Below, piece after piece: positions 25,502-36,700 of a DNA stretch of 64,000 nucleotides; within the stretch, counting starts at the first letter, position 1; each line of letters begins with the position of its first letter. Source of the DNA: Bradyrhizobium sp. CB1650 (GTDB lineage: Bacteria > Pseudomonadota > Alphaproteobacteria > Rhizobiales > Xanthobacteraceae); assembly GCF_029761915.1 (NCBI RefSeq), contig NZ_CP121695.1, positions 9,019,501-9,083,500 of the forward strand. The letters run 5' to 3'. Below the pieces are notes generated by a model that searched no databases, was not told where the DNA came from, and was given only the letters and a program-made list of their open reading frames with translations. The translations under genes were made by a program, and so were the position numbers.

Positions 25502-27658
25502 ATGGCGATCCGTCTGAGCCATGGTCATCTAAGCCTTGGCCGTTTGCGGCCTCGTTTCTCGTTGCCGAAATGGGGTGTGCGCGGCAGCCTGTTCGCGGCC
25601 TTCGCGGTGATCGCAGGCATGGGTCTGGTGATCTCGGCCGGGGCCGGCTTCGTGCTGCAGAATCTCGGTGGACGCATGACCGAGCTGAGCGGACGGGACA
25701 TTCCGCGCCTTGCTGCAAGCCTGCAATTGTCGGCGCTGAGCGCGAGTCTCGCGGCACAGGGACCGGCGCTGCTTGCAGCTCAAAGCGAGGACGCCCTGAA
25801 CGATCGCACCAGGAAGCTCAGGGAATTGCAGGAGCAGACGCAGCAGAAGCTCGGCGAGATCATCGAGCTCGGCGCCGACAAGGCCGTCGTCTCCGGGCTC
25901 AGCGAGACCATGAAGAGCATCAACGAAGCGGCCCAGAGCCTCGCCAAGGCCGCCCGCGAGCGGCTGGACATCGCCGCCCTCCATGACAAGCAATATGACG
26001 CTCTGCGCAGCGCGCAGAGCGCGTTCGTCGGCGCCGCCAGTCCGGCGATGCTGGACGCCCAGACCCAGGTCAACGCCATTCTGGGGTCGGCCAACCTCTC
26101 TGCCGAAGATGCCACCGAAGCCGCGCAGACCGTCGGCCAGCTCGGCAACGTCGTCGCCAGCGGCAATCTCGCAGCCGCCGACATGAGCGCGGCGCTGTCG
26201 GCGAACACGAGCGACAAGCTCGACGACATCCAGAAGGAATTCAAGACGGCACAGGGACGCTTGCGGTCCAACCTTGATCTGTTGCCCGACAATCAGAGCA
26301 CGAAGATGTTGCGCGAGACCGCGGAAAAGCTGCTCGCGCTCGGCACCGGCAAGACCGGTGTGTTCAACTTGCGTGAGAAGGAACTCGATTCCATCGACTA
26401 CGGCCAGACCATTCTCGACGAAACGCGCAAGCTCAATGTCGGCCTCGGCATGAGCGTGCAGCAGCTCGTCGACGGCGTGCAGAAGGAGACCAACGCGTCG
26501 ACCTTCCAGGCTCGCCAGGAGATCTCGCTCGCGACCACCGCCATGCTGGCGCTGGGCGCACTGACGCTGGTCGGCTCGGCCCTGTTCGTCTGGCTCTATG
26601 TCGGACGCAACATCCTGCGCCGGATCGGCTCCCTGCAGCGCGCGATGCAACTGCTTTCGGCCGGCGATCTCGACGCCGAGATCGCACGCTCGAGGCACAA
26701 TGACGAAATCGGCGCGATGACCGACACGCTCCAGGTGTTCCGCCAGAGCATGATCGAGGCCCGCGCACTGTCGAGCGAGCAGGACAAGGACCGCGTCGCC
26801 AAGGCCGAGCGCGCCGCGCGCATGGAGGCGAAAATCGCCGAGTTCGAGGGCTTGGTGCGCACCGCGCTCGACAACCTCGCGCAATCGGCCAATTCGATGC
26901 AGGCGACCGCACAGAGCATGTCGAATACGGCCGACCAGTCCAACGCGCTGGTCAGCGCGGTCGCATCGGCCGCCGAGGAGACCTCGGTCAACGTGCAGAC
27001 CGTGTCGGTCGGCACCGAGCAGCTATCGTCCTCGATCCAGGAGATCAGCCGCCAAGTGGTCACCTCGGCCGAGATCGCCAAGAAGGCCGTCAGCGAAGCC
27101 GGCGCCACCGACACCACCGTGCAGAGCCTCGCCGACAGCGCGAGCCGCATCAGCGTCGTGGTCGACCTGATCCAGACCATCGCCTCGCAGACCAATCTGC
27201 TCGCGCTCAACGCCACTATCGAGGCGGCACGCGCCGGTGAGGCCGGCCGCGGCTTCGCGGTGGTCGCCTCGGAGGTGAAGAGCCTCGCGAGCCAGACCGC
27301 GAAGGCGACGGAGGAAATCCGTACCCAGATCGCCAGCATGCAGTCGGTCACGACCTCCGCGGTCGGCGCCATCCGTGGCATCGGCCAGACCATCGGCGAG
27401 ATCAACGAGGTGACCACGACGATCGCCGCGGCGGTCGAGCAGCAGGGCGCGGCAACGCGCGAGATCGCCCGCAACATCCAGCACGCGGCCGGCGGCACCA
27501 GCGAGGTTTCCAGCAACATCATCGGCGTCTCTACCGCCTCGGCCGAAGCCGGCGCGGCGGCAACGGAAGTGCTGAGCGCCTCCGACGCACTCCGCCGCGA
27601 AGCTGACACGCTGCGCTCGGAGATCGACGCGTTCCTCAACAACATGCGAGCGGCCTGA
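25502..27658 (+). CDS. methyl-accepting chemotaxis protein
   Basis: This 718-residue transducer has a first membrane segment at about residues 20-50 ([20 protein letters not shown]) and a helical periplasmic sensor region of about 300 residues. A second membrane segment near 350 ([20 protein letters not shown]) is followed by a HAMP domain and a long cytoplasmic signalling coil. The hairpin tip reads [20 protein letters not shown], the fully conserved contact site for CheW and CheA. There is no C-terminal CheR-binding pentapeptide. The ligand is unknown. It stands alone, without che genes nearby. Confidence 0.96.
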   Translation: MAIRLSHGHLSLGRLRPRFSLPKWGVRGSLFAAFAVIAGMGLVISAGAGFVLQNLGGRMTELSGRDIPRLAASLQLSALSASLAAQGPALLAAQSEDALNDRTRKLRELQEQTQQKLGEIIELGADKAVVSGLSETMKSINEAAQSLAKAARERLDIAALHDKQYDALRSAQSAFVGAASPAMLDAQTQVNAILGSANLSAEDATEAAQTVGQLGNVVASGNLAAADMSAALSANTSDKLDDIQKEFKTAQGRLRSNLDLLPDNQSTKMLRETAEKLLALGTGKTGVFNLREKELDSIDYGQTILDETRKLNVGLGMSVQQLVDGVQKETNASTFQARQEISLATTAMLALGALTLVGSALFVWLYVGRNILRRIGSLQRAMQLLSAGDLDAEIARSRHNDEIGAMTDTLQVFRQSMIEARALSSEQDKDRVAKAERAARMEAKIAEFEGLVRTALDNLAQSANSMQATAQSMSNTADQSNALVSAVASAAEETSVNVQTVSVGTEQLSSSIQEISRQVVTSAEIAKKAVSEAGATDTTVQSLADSASRISVVVDLIQTIASQTNLLALNATIEAARAGEAGRGFAVVASEVKSLASQTAKATEEIRTQIASMQSVTTSAVGAIRGIGQTIGEINEVTTTIAAAVEQQGAATREIARNIQHAAGGTSEVSSNIIGVSTASAEAGAAATEVLSASDALRREADTLRSEIDAFLNNMRAA

Positions 27659-27660
27659 TC

Positions 27661-27775
27661 GTCATTCCGGGGCGGCGCGGGAGCGCCGAACCCCATTGCG
27701 CAATCGCGCCATGCGAAATCCCGCGCCACAACCTCCGGATTCCGGGTTCGCGCTGACGCGCGCCCCGGAATGACG
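27661..27775. repeat. dispersed intergenic repeat with GTCATTCCGGGGCG ends
   Basis: It begins GTCATTCCGGGGCGGCGCG and ends with the inverted CGCGCCCCGGAATGAC, with inner GCGGGAGCGC. It is a second class of Bradyrhizobium-type palindromic element, different from that at 5787 and 7862, and sits just after the chemotaxis gene stop. Confidence 0.75.
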
Positions 27776-27899
27776 GCGTTCTTGGCCTGCGCGCAATCCG
27801 GGCCGCGGAAAAATCCTGCCTCGGAATGACCGCCATGCGCGCCGCCTCGCGTCGTTTTTTCGGCTGGCGCGGCGCGGCCAGTGGGGTTAAGCCGGTAGC

Positions 27900-28961
27900 A
27901 TGCATTCGAAAACCGACATCGTGCAGTCCTCAGCCGAGGCCTTGCGCTATCCCTGGGAGCAACACCCCGGCCCGGAAGAGGTCGTGGAGGTGAAGCCCGG
28001 CGTGTTGTGGGTGCGGCTCAAATTGCCGTTCCGTCTCAACCACGTGAACATCTACCTCATCGCTGATGGCGAAGGGTACGCCATGGTGGATGCCGGTTTT
28101 GGCAACGAGGAGACGATCGAGGCCTGGACGAAACTGTTCGACGGCCCACTGAAGGGCGTGCACATCACGCGGCTCATCGTCACCCATTCGCATCCCGACC
28201 ATGTCGGCCTTGCGGGCTGGATCGTCGAGCGGTTCGACTGCCCACTGGTGATGTCGCAGGTGGAGTACCTGCAATCGGTCTATCACCAGAACCGCGGCAC
28301 CGAGGAGCGACGCAACGCGCAAGCGTTGTTCTTCCGCCGCCACGGCATGGACGAGTCGCTCACCGAAAAGCTGCTCGGTCGCGGTCAGGATTATCTCAAG
28401 CGCGTCTCGGTGCTGCCGCCGTCCTACCGCCGCGTCTCGCATGGCGACGAGGTCGTGATCGGCACGCGCCGCTTCAAGGTGATCACCGGCGGCGGGCACG
28501 CGCTCGATCAGGTGATGCTCTATTGCGCCGACGACAAGCTGTTCCTTTCGGCCGATCAAGTGCTGAGCAAGATTTCGCCGAATGTCAGCGTCTGGGCGGT
28601 CGAGCCCGACCAGAACTCGCTCGGCGAATATCTTGCCTCGCTCGCAAGCCTCACCACGACGCTGCCCTATGACGTGCTGGTGCTGCCCGGCCACGGCGTG
28701 CCGTTCTACGGCCTGAAGACCCGGATCAAGCAGCTCGCCGACCATCACGAGGAGCGCTGCCGGCTGATCGCCGAAGCCTGCCGCGAGCTGCCGCAGACCT
28801 CGCGGGCATTGGTGCCGGTGGTGTTCAACAAGCACGTGCTGGACGAGCACCAGATGGGCTTCGCCGCCGGCGAACTGGTCGCGCACGTCAACTACATGCT
28901 GGTCGAAGGCCGCCTGACCGCGGAAGAGAAGGACGGCATGCTTCAGTTCAGAACGACCTGA
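27900..28961 (+). CDS. metallo-beta-lactamase-fold hydrolase
   Basis: This 353-residue soluble protein has the zinc-binding motif THSHPDHVGLAGW at about residue 96. Further metal ligands are in TGGGHALDQVMLY near residue 198 and LPGHGVPFYGLK near residue 262. The C-terminal winged-helix-like extension with EERCRLIAEACRELP is typical of the lactamase_B plus BLACT_WH group, which includes LACTB2-like and thioesterase-like enzymes. The exact substrate cannot be derived. It is convergent with the phosphatase-like gene at 28980. Confidence 0.92.
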   Translation: MHSKTDIVQSSAEALRYPWEQHPGPEEVVEVKPGVLWVRLKLPFRLNHVNIYLIADGEGYAMVDAGFGNEETIEAWTKLFDGPLKGVHITRLIVTHSHPDHVGLAGWIVERFDCPLVMSQVEYLQSVYHQNRGTEERRNAQALFFRRHGMDESLTEKLLGRGQDYLKRVSVLPPSYRRVSHGDEVVIGTRRFKVITGGGHALDQVMLYCADDKLFLSADQVLSKISPNVSVWAVEPDQNSLGEYLASLASLTTTLPYDVLVLPGHGVPFYGLKTRIKQLADHHEERCRLIAEACRELPQTSRALVPVVFNKHVLDEHQMGFAAGELVAHVNYMLVEGRLTAEEKDGMLQFRTT

Positions 28962-28979
28962 GCGCAGCTTCTCTTTGCC

Positions 28980-30224
28980 TCACTTCGCCGCGGCGATCGC
29001 GCCGCGAAGCTGGGTGCTTGCGGTCAGCTCGCCGATCTTCCTGCCCATGTCCTTCCCGGCTTCGGTCGAAAAGCGATAGTGGAATCCGGCATAGATGCGC
29101 GAAGTTGCGATCTCGTCGCTATAGTCCTGCAATCGCGTCCATTTGCGGGTGACGCCCGGCGCGGTCGGGCTGACGAGCGTAATCTCGCCAACGTCGTCGC
29201 CGACGACGTTCTGCATCACGGTCGTGACCGCGGCGGAGATGATGCAGTGCGCGCACGGATATTCCGGATGCATCGGCGTGATGCCGAGCGGCAGCCATGA
29301 GGCCTCACGCGGCGTCGCCGGGTTCGACGTGATATCGGCGTTACGGATCGCCGTCACCGGCCGCCAGAGATTATAGGTGTATTTCGCCTCGAACACTGCG
29401 GTGAAGGCGTCGGCCGCCGCCATGGCTGTAAGCGCGTACAACCGGGCACAATCGACCAGGTCCATGTTCTTCGCCGATGCCAATTGCCGAACGACCGGGT
29501 TGTAGGTGCGGGGCCCCGTGAAGAGCCAGAAGCGGCCGATCGTGGTCTGTTCGAGCGTTCGCTTGCTGCTGTTGCTGGCTCCGATTTCGCGAATCTCGTT
29601 GAGATCCCGCGTCCAGGTCTCCGACGTCAGTGCCGGCGGCGGAGCGGGGCGGAACTGACCGGCCTCGCGCATCACCCAAGGCCTCGTCTTGGCCGCCGCC
29701 GATTCGATCGGGATCGCGGTCGGCACATACACGCCCGGGCCGGTGACCGGCCGATAGCTTTCAGACGCGTTGCTGCCGTCGTCGGCGCGCAGCGCGATGA
29801 CTTCCGCGGCTGCCGTCCTGCCGAGCTCGATGCCTTTCGTCCTGGCTCCGTCATCGGCCACGGCGGACAGGGACGCGCTGAGGACTGCATCGAGATCCGG
29901 CTTCCGGTCCGGATAGAGGGTCACCAGCACATCATGGGCCGCCGTCGCGGCGGCGGCCTCGCGTGAGGTCGCGCGATCGGCCGACAGGTTCAGTTTATAG
30001 GGGGCATATCGCTTGTCGATGGCATTGACGGCCTCGAACATTGCGACGTGCATCATCGCCTGGCCGCGGGCATTGGCAGAATTGACCACCTGCTTTTCGA
30101 TTCCGATAGCATCCGCCTTCGCATTCCAATCCATGATGGCGTCGCCGCGTGCAGACGTCGCCAGCACCACGAACGCGATTGGCGCAACACACAGCCCGAC
30201 AAGCCGAATCGACAGGATATTCAT
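28980..30224 (-). CDS. vanadium-haloperoxidase-type PAP2 phosphatase, exported
   Basis: This encodes about 414 residues. The ATG at 30224 has GAGGAGC upstream and starts a signal peptide (MNILSIRLVGLCVAPIAFVV, cleavage near SARGDA). The vanadate or phosphate-binding residues are present: KYTYNLWRP (K-x6-RP), YPCAHCI in place of the usual PSGH, and SRIYAGFHYRFS (SR-x5-H). This pattern fits bacterial vanadium-dependent haloperoxidase relatives, which are mostly phosphatases. Whether it halogenates or dephosphorylates is not decidable here. It is a single transcription unit. Confidence 0.85.
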   Translation of the reverse strand: MNILSIRLVGLCVAPIAFVVLATSARGDAIMDWNAKADAIGIEKQVVNSANARGQAMMHVAMFEAVNAIDKRYAPYKLNLSADRATSREAAAATAAHDVLVTLYPDRKPDLDAVLSASLSAVADDGARTKGIELGRTAAAEVIALRADDGSNASESYRPVTGPGVYVPTAIPIESAAAKTRPWVMREAGQFRPAPPPALTSETWTRDLNEIREIGASNSSKRTLEQTTIGRFWLFTGPRTYNPVVRQLASAKNMDLVDCARLYALTAMAAADAFTAVFEAKYTYNLWRPVTAIRNADITSNPATPREASWLPLGITPMHPEYPCAHCIISAAVTTVMQNVVGDDVGEITLVSPTAPGVTRKWTRLQDYSDEIATSRIYAGFHYRFSTEAGKDMGRKIGELTASTQLRGAIAAAK

Positions 30225-30367
30225 TTGACGAGCTCCTCTGAGACAGCATCTCTCCCCCACCGCGACAGGCTGCCACCCCGGCGCAGGAACGTCGTGAAGG
30301 ACCGGTGAAATTCCGGTGAAATGAACTACACTTGCGGAAGAACAATTCGATGTGAGGCCGGTCCGCC

Positions 30368-31936
30368 TTGCCGCAGGTCATCGAAACCAAGAGCTATCGT
30401 TTCGGTCGGTTTCTGCTCGATGGCCGGTCCGGCTGCCTGCGCCGTGACGGGCTCGCAATCCCGCTGCGGCCGAAATCGTTCGACGTGCTCAGCTATCTCG
30501 TTCGAAAATCCGGCCGCCTGGTGCCAAAAGCGGAATTGATCGAAGAAGTCTGGCGCGGGGTCGCCGTGACCGACAACTCGCTGGTCCAATGCATCAAGGA
30601 CGTCCGGGATGCGATCGGCGACCAGACGCAGACCGTCGTCAAGACGGTGTCGAAGCGCGGCTATCTGTTCACTTCGGCGGTCGCCGAGGCTGATGCGGAA
30701 AGTCGCGCCCTGGATCCCAAAGACGAGACCGAGCACGGCTTGCCGCTTCCCGACCGCCCGTCCATTGCGCTTTTGCCCTTCGACAATCTGAGCGGGGATC
30801 CGGACCAGGACTATCTCGCCGACGGGATTTCCGAGGACCTGCTGACAGCGCTCTCCCGCATTCGCTGGCTGTTCGTGATTGCCCGAAACTCGAGCTTTGC
30901 CTATCGGCGCCGCGCCGTCGACATCAGACGGGTCGCACGCGAACTAGGCGTACGCTACGTGCTGGAGGGCAGCGTACGCCGCGTCGACAAGCGGCTGCGC
31001 ATCAGCGCCCAGCTTATCGACGCAACCACGGGCGGCCATCACTGGGCCGAGCAGTACGACAGCGACCTCGGCGACCTCTTCACCGTGCAGGACGAGATCA
31101 CCCGCAACGTCGTGGCCGCGATCGAACCGCAACTACTCGCCGCCGAAGGCGTTCGTGCCCTGTCCCACCCGGCGCGCGACCTCGGCGCCTGGGAGATGGT
31201 CGCCCGAGCCCAGACCCAGATCTGGCGCCTGACGCGCGAGGACTACGAGGCGGCCATCGCCGCGTTGAGCCGGACCGTCGAGCTGTATCCGGACTACGCG
31301 CCGGCCCGCAGCCTGCTCGCATTCCGGATGCTGTTTGCCGCCCATATGGGTTGGATGGACCGTGATCGGGCGCTGTCGGTCGGCCTCGCCCACGCCACGC
31401 GTGCGGTTGCACTCGATGATCGCGATCCATGGGCCCATCTCGCGCTCGGCTATCTCGCCATGATGGAGCGGCGGACGGAGGATGCCATTGCAGCGTTCCG
31501 TCGAGCGGTCGAACTCAATCCGAATGCCGCGGCCGCGCGCGGCGCGCTCGGACACTGCCTGGCATTCGCAGGCCGCGACACCGAAGCGATCGCGCGCGCG
31601 GAGGAAGCGATCCGCCTGAGCCCGCTCGATCCGGATATGGCCCTGTTCCTGGGCAGTATTGCGGTTGCGCACTATTGCGCCGGGCGTTTCGACGAGGCCG
31701 TGCGATATTCCCGCGAGATCCTGCGGCTGCGGCCGGGATTTCAGGGAGCGCAAAGGATGTATTGTGCGAGCTTGGCGCAGGCCGGTCGGCTCGATGAGGC
31801 GAGACAGTTTCTGCAACGGGCGAAGCAGGAACAGCCTCAACTCACGCTGGACTGGATCAGGACAGCGGTTCCATACCAGACTGGCGAGCTGATGGAGCGC
31901 TTTCTCGAGGGGATGCGAAAGGCAGGGCTGAGCTGA
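30368..31936 (+). CDS. winged-helix regulator with TolB-like and TPR domains (paralogue 3 of 3)
   Basis: This encodes about 522 residues and probably starts with TTG (MPQVIETKSYRFGRFLLDGR). The winged helix occupies residues 1-105 (IPLRPKSFDVLSYLVRKSGR, VKTVSKRGYLF). Residues 135-280 hold IALLPFDNLSGDPDQDYLAD and VRYVLEGSVRRVDKRLRISA, and the rest is TPR. The domain order equals that of the genes at 6260 and 9474, but the sequence is more distant. It is divergent from the haloperoxidase-type gene, with 143 bases between the start codons. It may regulate that gene, by position only. Confidence 0.88.
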   Translation: MPQVIETKSYRFGRFLLDGRSGCLRRDGLAIPLRPKSFDVLSYLVRKSGRLVPKAELIEEVWRGVAVTDNSLVQCIKDVRDAIGDQTQTVVKTVSKRGYLFTSAVAEADAESRALDPKDETEHGLPLPDRPSIALLPFDNLSGDPDQDYLADGISEDLLTALSRIRWLFVIARNSSFAYRRRAVDIRRVARELGVRYVLEGSVRRVDKRLRISAQLIDATTGGHHWAEQYDSDLGDLFTVQDEITRNVVAAIEPQLLAAEGVRALSHPARDLGAWEMVARAQTQIWRLTREDYEAAIAALSRTVELYPDYAPARSLLAFRMLFAAHMGWMDRDRALSVGLAHATRAVALDDRDPWAHLALGYLAMMERRTEDAIAAFRRAVELNPNAAAARGALGHCLAFAGRDTEAIARAEEAIRLSPLDPDMALFLGSIAVAHYCAGRFDEAVRYSREILRLRPGFQGAQRMYCASLAQAGRLDEARQFLQRAKQEQPQLTLDWIRTAVPYQTGELMERFLEGMRKAGLS

Positions 31937-32037
31937 GCCCGGCGCCTCACTCCACCTGCGCAATCGCCTGCATCGCCGCGATACGACCGCGGCGATGCAG
32001 GCCGACGGCCGCACGGCAACAAATAGCCGCGCACGGC

Positions 32038-32051
32038 TTGATCGGGATCAA
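32038..32051. promoter_or_regulatory. FixK/FNR-type box upstream of hemA
   Basis: The sequence TTGATCGGGATCAA is a perfect palindrome and an exact match to the FNR/FixK consensus TTGAT-N4-ATCAA. It is 137 bases before the hemA start codon. Oxygen control of hemA through an FNR-like site has been described for Bradyrhizobium, so FixK2-type activation under low oxygen is the likely role. Confidence 0.85.
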
Positions 32052-32188
32052 GCCCGTTCCTTGGCTGATAGGGCATTTTGCCCAAATGCCCCGCAGGCCC
32101 AAATGTGGCATAGCGCATGGACATTAGAGCTGGAAAAGCTCTAAGAAGATGCGGCCGCCTTGGTCAGGTTCCGTTGCAGGTTTTGCCG

Positions 32189-33418
32189 ATGGATTACAGC
32201 CAGTTCTTCAGTTCCGCCCTTGATCGTCTCCATGCCGAGCGGCGCTACCGCGTTTTCGCCGACCTCGAGCGCATGGCCGGCCGGTTCCCGCATGCGGTCT
32301 GGCACTCGCCGAAGGGCAAGCGCGACGTCGTGATCTGGTGCTCCAACGACTATCTCGGCATGGGCCAGCACCCGAAGGTGGTCGGTGCCATGGTCGAGAC
32401 CGCGACCCGGGTCGGCACCGGCGCCGGCGGCACCCGCAACATCGCCGGCACCCATCATCCGCTGGTGCAGCTCGAGGCCGAACTCGCCGACTTACATGGC
32501 AAGGAAGCCGCGCTGCTGTTCACCTCGGGCTATGTCTCGAACCAGACCGGCATTGCGACCATCGCAAAACTCATTCCGAACTGTCTGATCCTGTCGGACG
32601 AGCTCAACCACAATTCGATGATCGAGGGCATCCGCCAGTCCGGCTGTGAACGGATCGTATTCCGCCACAACGACCTCGCCGATCTCGAGGAGCTGCTGAA
32701 GGCGGCCGGCCCGAACCGGCCGAAGCTGATCGCCTGCGAGAGCCTCTATTCCATGGACGGCGACGTCGCCCCGCTGGCGAAGATCTGCGATCTCGCCGAG
32801 AAGTATGGCGCGATGACCTATGTCGACGAGGTCCACGCCGTCGGCATGTACGGCCCGCGCGGCGGCGGCATCGCCGAGCGTGACGGCGTCATGCACCGCA
32901 TCGACATCCTCGAAGGCACACTGGCCAAGGCATTCGGCTGCCTCGGCGGCTACATCGCCGCCAACGGCCAGATCATCGACGCCGTGCGCTCCTACGCGCC
33001 GGGCTTCATCTTCACCACCGCGCTGCCGCCGGCAATCTGCTCGGCCGCAACCGCCGCAATCAAGCATCTGAAGACCTCGAACTGGGAGCGCGAGCGCCAC
33101 CAGGACCGCGCCGCCCGCGTCAAGGCGATCCTCAATGCCGCCGGCCTGCCGGTGATGTCGAGCGACACCCACATCGTGCCGCTGTTCGTCGGCGACCCCG
33201 AGAAGTGCAAACAGGCCTCCGACCTCCTGCTCGAGCAGCATGGCATCTACATCCAGCCGATCAACTATCCGACGGTTGCCAAGGGCACCGAGCGGCTGCG
33301 CATCACGCCCTCGCCCTATCACGACGACGGCCTGATCGATCGGCTCGCCGAAGCCCTGCTGCAAGTGTGGGACCGCCTCGGCCTGCCGCTCAAGCAGAAG
33401 TCGCTGGCGGCGGAGTAG
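32189..33418 (+). CDS. hemA: 5-aminolevulinate synthase
   Basis: This 409-residue pyridoxal-phosphate enzyme condenses glycine and succinyl-CoA to 5-aminolevulinate, the first step of heme synthesis in alphaproteobacteria. The cofactor lysine is K247 in [12 protein letters not shown]. The [20 protein letters not shown] segment and [12 protein letters not shown] with its aspartate are invariant in the family. The start [20 protein letters not shown] matches the normal N-terminus, and the in-frame ATG at 32117 is rejected. The upstream FixK-type box suggests induction when oxygen is low, for example in nodules. Confidence 0.98.
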   Translation: MDYSQFFSSALDRLHAERRYRVFADLERMAGRFPHAVWHSPKGKRDVVIWCSNDYLGMGQHPKVVGAMVETATRVGTGAGGTRNIAGTHHPLVQLEAELADLHGKEAALLFTSGYVSNQTGIATIAKLIPNCLILSDELNHNSMIEGIRQSGCERIVFRHNDLADLEELLKAAGPNRPKLIACESLYSMDGDVAPLAKICDLAEKYGAMTYVDEVHAVGMYGPRGGGIAERDGVMHRIDILEGTLAKAFGCLGGYIAANGQIIDAVRSYAPGFIFTTALPPAICSAATAAIKHLKTSNWERERHQDRAARVKAILNAAGLPVMSSDTHIVPLFVGDPEKCKQASDLLLEQHGIYIQPINYPTVAKGTERLRITPSPYHDDGLIDRLAEALLQVWDRLGLPLKQKSLAAE

Positions 33419-33431
33419 GGCTTTCTCGTTT

Positions 33432-33572
33432 CGCCTCTCCCCGCCTGCGGGGAGAGGCCGGATCGCATCGCAAGATGCGATCCGGGTGAGGGGAGTCCCC
33501 GCGAGTCCCACTGTCGCCGCCCCCGCGGAGAGCCCCCTCACCCCACCCTCTCCCCGCAAGCGGGGCGAGGGA
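33432..33572. repeat. cluster of CTCTCCCCGC...GCGGGGAGAG palindromic repeats
   Basis: Three palindromic pieces follow hemA: CTCTCCCCGCCTGCGGGGAG, then GGATCGCATC with GATGCGATCC, and CTCTCCCCGCAAGCGGGGCG near 33550. The first and last belong to the same class as 2863 and 12894. The first could serve as the hemA terminator, although no T run follows. Confidence 0.7.
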
Positions 33573-33725
33573 GTGCCGGCAGCTCGCCCGGGGCTTAACG
33601 ACGATGATAGTTCCTAATCGCCCCGGGAAAATCGCTGTCGCTTGCCGGCGCTTAACGCGCTAAATTTGCTTGGAAAACGAGATCCGGCGTGGGACGCCCC
33701 CGCGCCCAGGGAGAGCGCGCTCGCC

Positions 33726-36700
33726 ATGCTGCACGACTGGGGCGTGATCGTTGCCGCCTTCGGCTATATCGGCTTTCTGTTCCTGGTGGCCAGCCATGGC
33801 GACCGCCGCTCGCCGGCCAAGCCCGGCCGTGCCTCTGGGCTGATCTATCCGTTGTCGCTGGCGATCTACTGCACCTCCTGGACCTTCTTCGGCTCGGTCG
33901 GCTTCGCCACCCGCACCTCGACCGACTTCCTCGCGATCTATGTCGGTCCGGTCCTGATGATCGGGCTCGGCACCGGCATCCTGCGCCGCGTGATCCAGCT
34001 CGCGAAAACCCACAACATCACCTCGACCGCCGACTTCATCGGCGCGCGCTACGGCAAGAGCCAGGCGGTGGCGGCAACCGTGGCGCTGATCGCGATCATC
34101 GGCTCGGTGCCCTACATCGCGCTCCAGCTCAAGGCGGTGGCCTCCTCGCTGGAGACGATCCTGAGCGAGGACCAGGCCTTCTCCCACATCCCCATTCTCG
34201 GCGACATGGCGCTGATGGTGACCTTGGCGATGGCGGCCTTCGCCGTGCTGTTCGGCACGCGGCAGACCGACGCCACCGAGCACCAGCACGGCCTGATGCT
34301 CGCGGTCGCAACCGAATCCATCGTCAAGCTGGTCGCCTTCCTCGCCGCCGGCATCTTCGTCACCTTCTGGATGTTCTCGCCGCAGGAGCTGATCGAGCGC
34401 GCCATGAAGACGCCGGAGGCGGTGCGCGCGATCAACTATTCGCCCTCGATCGGCAACTTCCTCACCATGACGCTGCTGTCGTTCTGCGCGATCATGCTGC
34501 TGCCGCGCCAGTTCCACGTCAGCGTGGTGGAGAATTCGTCCGATGCCGAGGTCGGCCGCGCGCGCTGGCTGTTTCCGCTCTACCTCGTCGCCATCAACCT
34601 GTTCGTGATCCCGATCGCGCTCGCCGGCCTCGTCAGCTTCCCGTTCGGCGTCGTCGATCCCGACATGTATGTGCTGGCACTGCCGATGGAGGGCGGCGCG
34701 GAGCTGCTCAGCGTCGCCGTCTTCGTCGGCGGCCTGTCGGCGGCGACCGCGATGGTCATCGTCGAATGCGTCGCGCTCTCGATCATGGTCTCCAACGATC
34801 TCGTGGTGCCGCTGGTGCTGCAGCGACGGCCCGAGGGGCGCACCGGCGGCACCGATTTCAGCGACTTCCTGTTGCGCTCGCGGCGGCTTGCGATCTTCGC
34901 CATCATGGTGATGGCCTATTTCTATTACCGCGCGCTCGGCAACACCCAGCTCGCGGCGATCGGCCTGCTCTCCTTTGCCGCCATCGCCCAGCTCGCGCCC
35001 AGCTTCTTCGGCGGACTATTGTGGCGGCGGGCGACCGCGCGCGGCGCGATCGGCGGCATGCTGGTCGGCTTCGCGGTGTGGGTCTACACGCTGTTCCTGC
35101 CGAGCTTCCTGGACTCCTCGACGTGGGGCATCCTGCTGCTGCTGCACGGGCCGTTCGGCATCGAAGCGCTGCGGCCGCAGGCGCTGTTCGGCGCCGACCT
35201 GCCGCCGCTGCTGCACGGCGTCGCCTGGTCGCTGTCGCTCAATATCCTCACCTATGTGGTGCTGTCGCTGGCGCGGCAGCCGACCTCGATCGAGCTTGTT
35301 CAGGCCGACCTGTTCGTGCCCAACACGCTCGCCCCGATCGCCCCGAACTTCCGCCGCTGGCGCACCACCATTACGGTGCAGGACATCCAGACCACGGTCG
35401 CGCAATATCTCGGGCCCGACCGCGCGCGGCATTCCTTCGAGGCCTTCGCGTCCCGGCGCAACATGCGGCTGGAGCCTGCGGCGCCCGCCGATTTCGAACT
35501 GTTGCAGCACGCCGAGCACCTGATTGCCTCCTCGATCGGGGCAGCGTCCTCACGGCTCGTGATGTCGCTCTTGCTGCGCAAGCGGACGGTTTCCGCGAAA
35601 GCCGCGCTGAAACTGCTCGACGATTCGCATGCGGCGCTGCATTTCAACCGCGAGATCCTGCAGACCGCGCTCAATCATGTGCGCCAGGGCATCGCGGTGT
35701 TCGACGCCGACCTGCAACTGATCTGCTCCAACCGCCAGTTCGGCGATCTCCTCAACGTGCCGCCCCATTTCATCCAGTTTGGCACGCCGCTGCGCGAGAT
35801 CCTGGAGTTCATGGGCGCGAGCAATCCCACCGATCCGGCGGAGCGCGACACGCTGCTGGAGCTCCGGCTTGCGGCCTACACCACCGACAGCGAGCCGTAC
35901 CTGGAGCGCCTGCCCGACCGGCACATGGTCATCGAGGTCCTGACCAACCGCATGCCCGGCGGCGGCTTCGTCATCACCTTTACCGACGTCACGCCCACCT
36001 TCGAGGCGGCCGAGGCGCTGGAGCGCGCCAATGCGACGCTGGAGAAGCGCGTGCGCGACCGCACCGAGGAGCTGACCCGGCTCAACTCGGAGCTGGCGCT
36101 GGCCAAGAGCACCGCGGAAGACGCCAACATCTCAAAGACGCGATTCCTGGCCGCCGCGAGCCACGACATTCTCCAGCCGCTGAACGCAGCACGGCTCTAT
36201 GTCACGAGCCTGGTCGAGCGCCAGCACAGTGGTGAAGAGACGCGGCTGGTCGAGAACATCGACGAATCGCTGCAGGCGATCGAGGAGATCCTCGGCGCGC
36301 TCCTGGACATCTCGCGGCTCGACGCCGGGGCGATGACGACCTCGATCTCGAGCTTCAAGATGGCCGACCTGATGCGCTCACTGGAGATCGAGTTCGCGCC
36401 GATCGCACGCGCCAAGGGACTTCAGCTTGGCTTCGTGCCCTGCTCGCTGCCGGTGCAGTCGGACCGCCTCCTGCTGCGGCGGCTGCTCCAGAACCTGATC
36501 TCCAACGCGATCAAATACACCCCGCGCGGGCGCGTGCTGGTCGGCTGCCGGCGCCGCGGTGAATCGCTCAAGATCTGCGTCTACGACACCGGCGTCGGCA
36601 TCCCCGCCGTCAAGCGCGGCGAGATCTTCAAGGAATTCCACCGCCTCGAACAGGGCGCGCGAATCGCGCGCGGCCTGGGGCTCGGACTATCGATCGTCGA

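Noticed and set aside
33689..36235. Open plus-strand frame of 848 codons overlapping the hybrid kinase
   Set aside because: It is an alternative frame of the kinase gene with repetitive arginine and alanine content and no hydrophobic segments.
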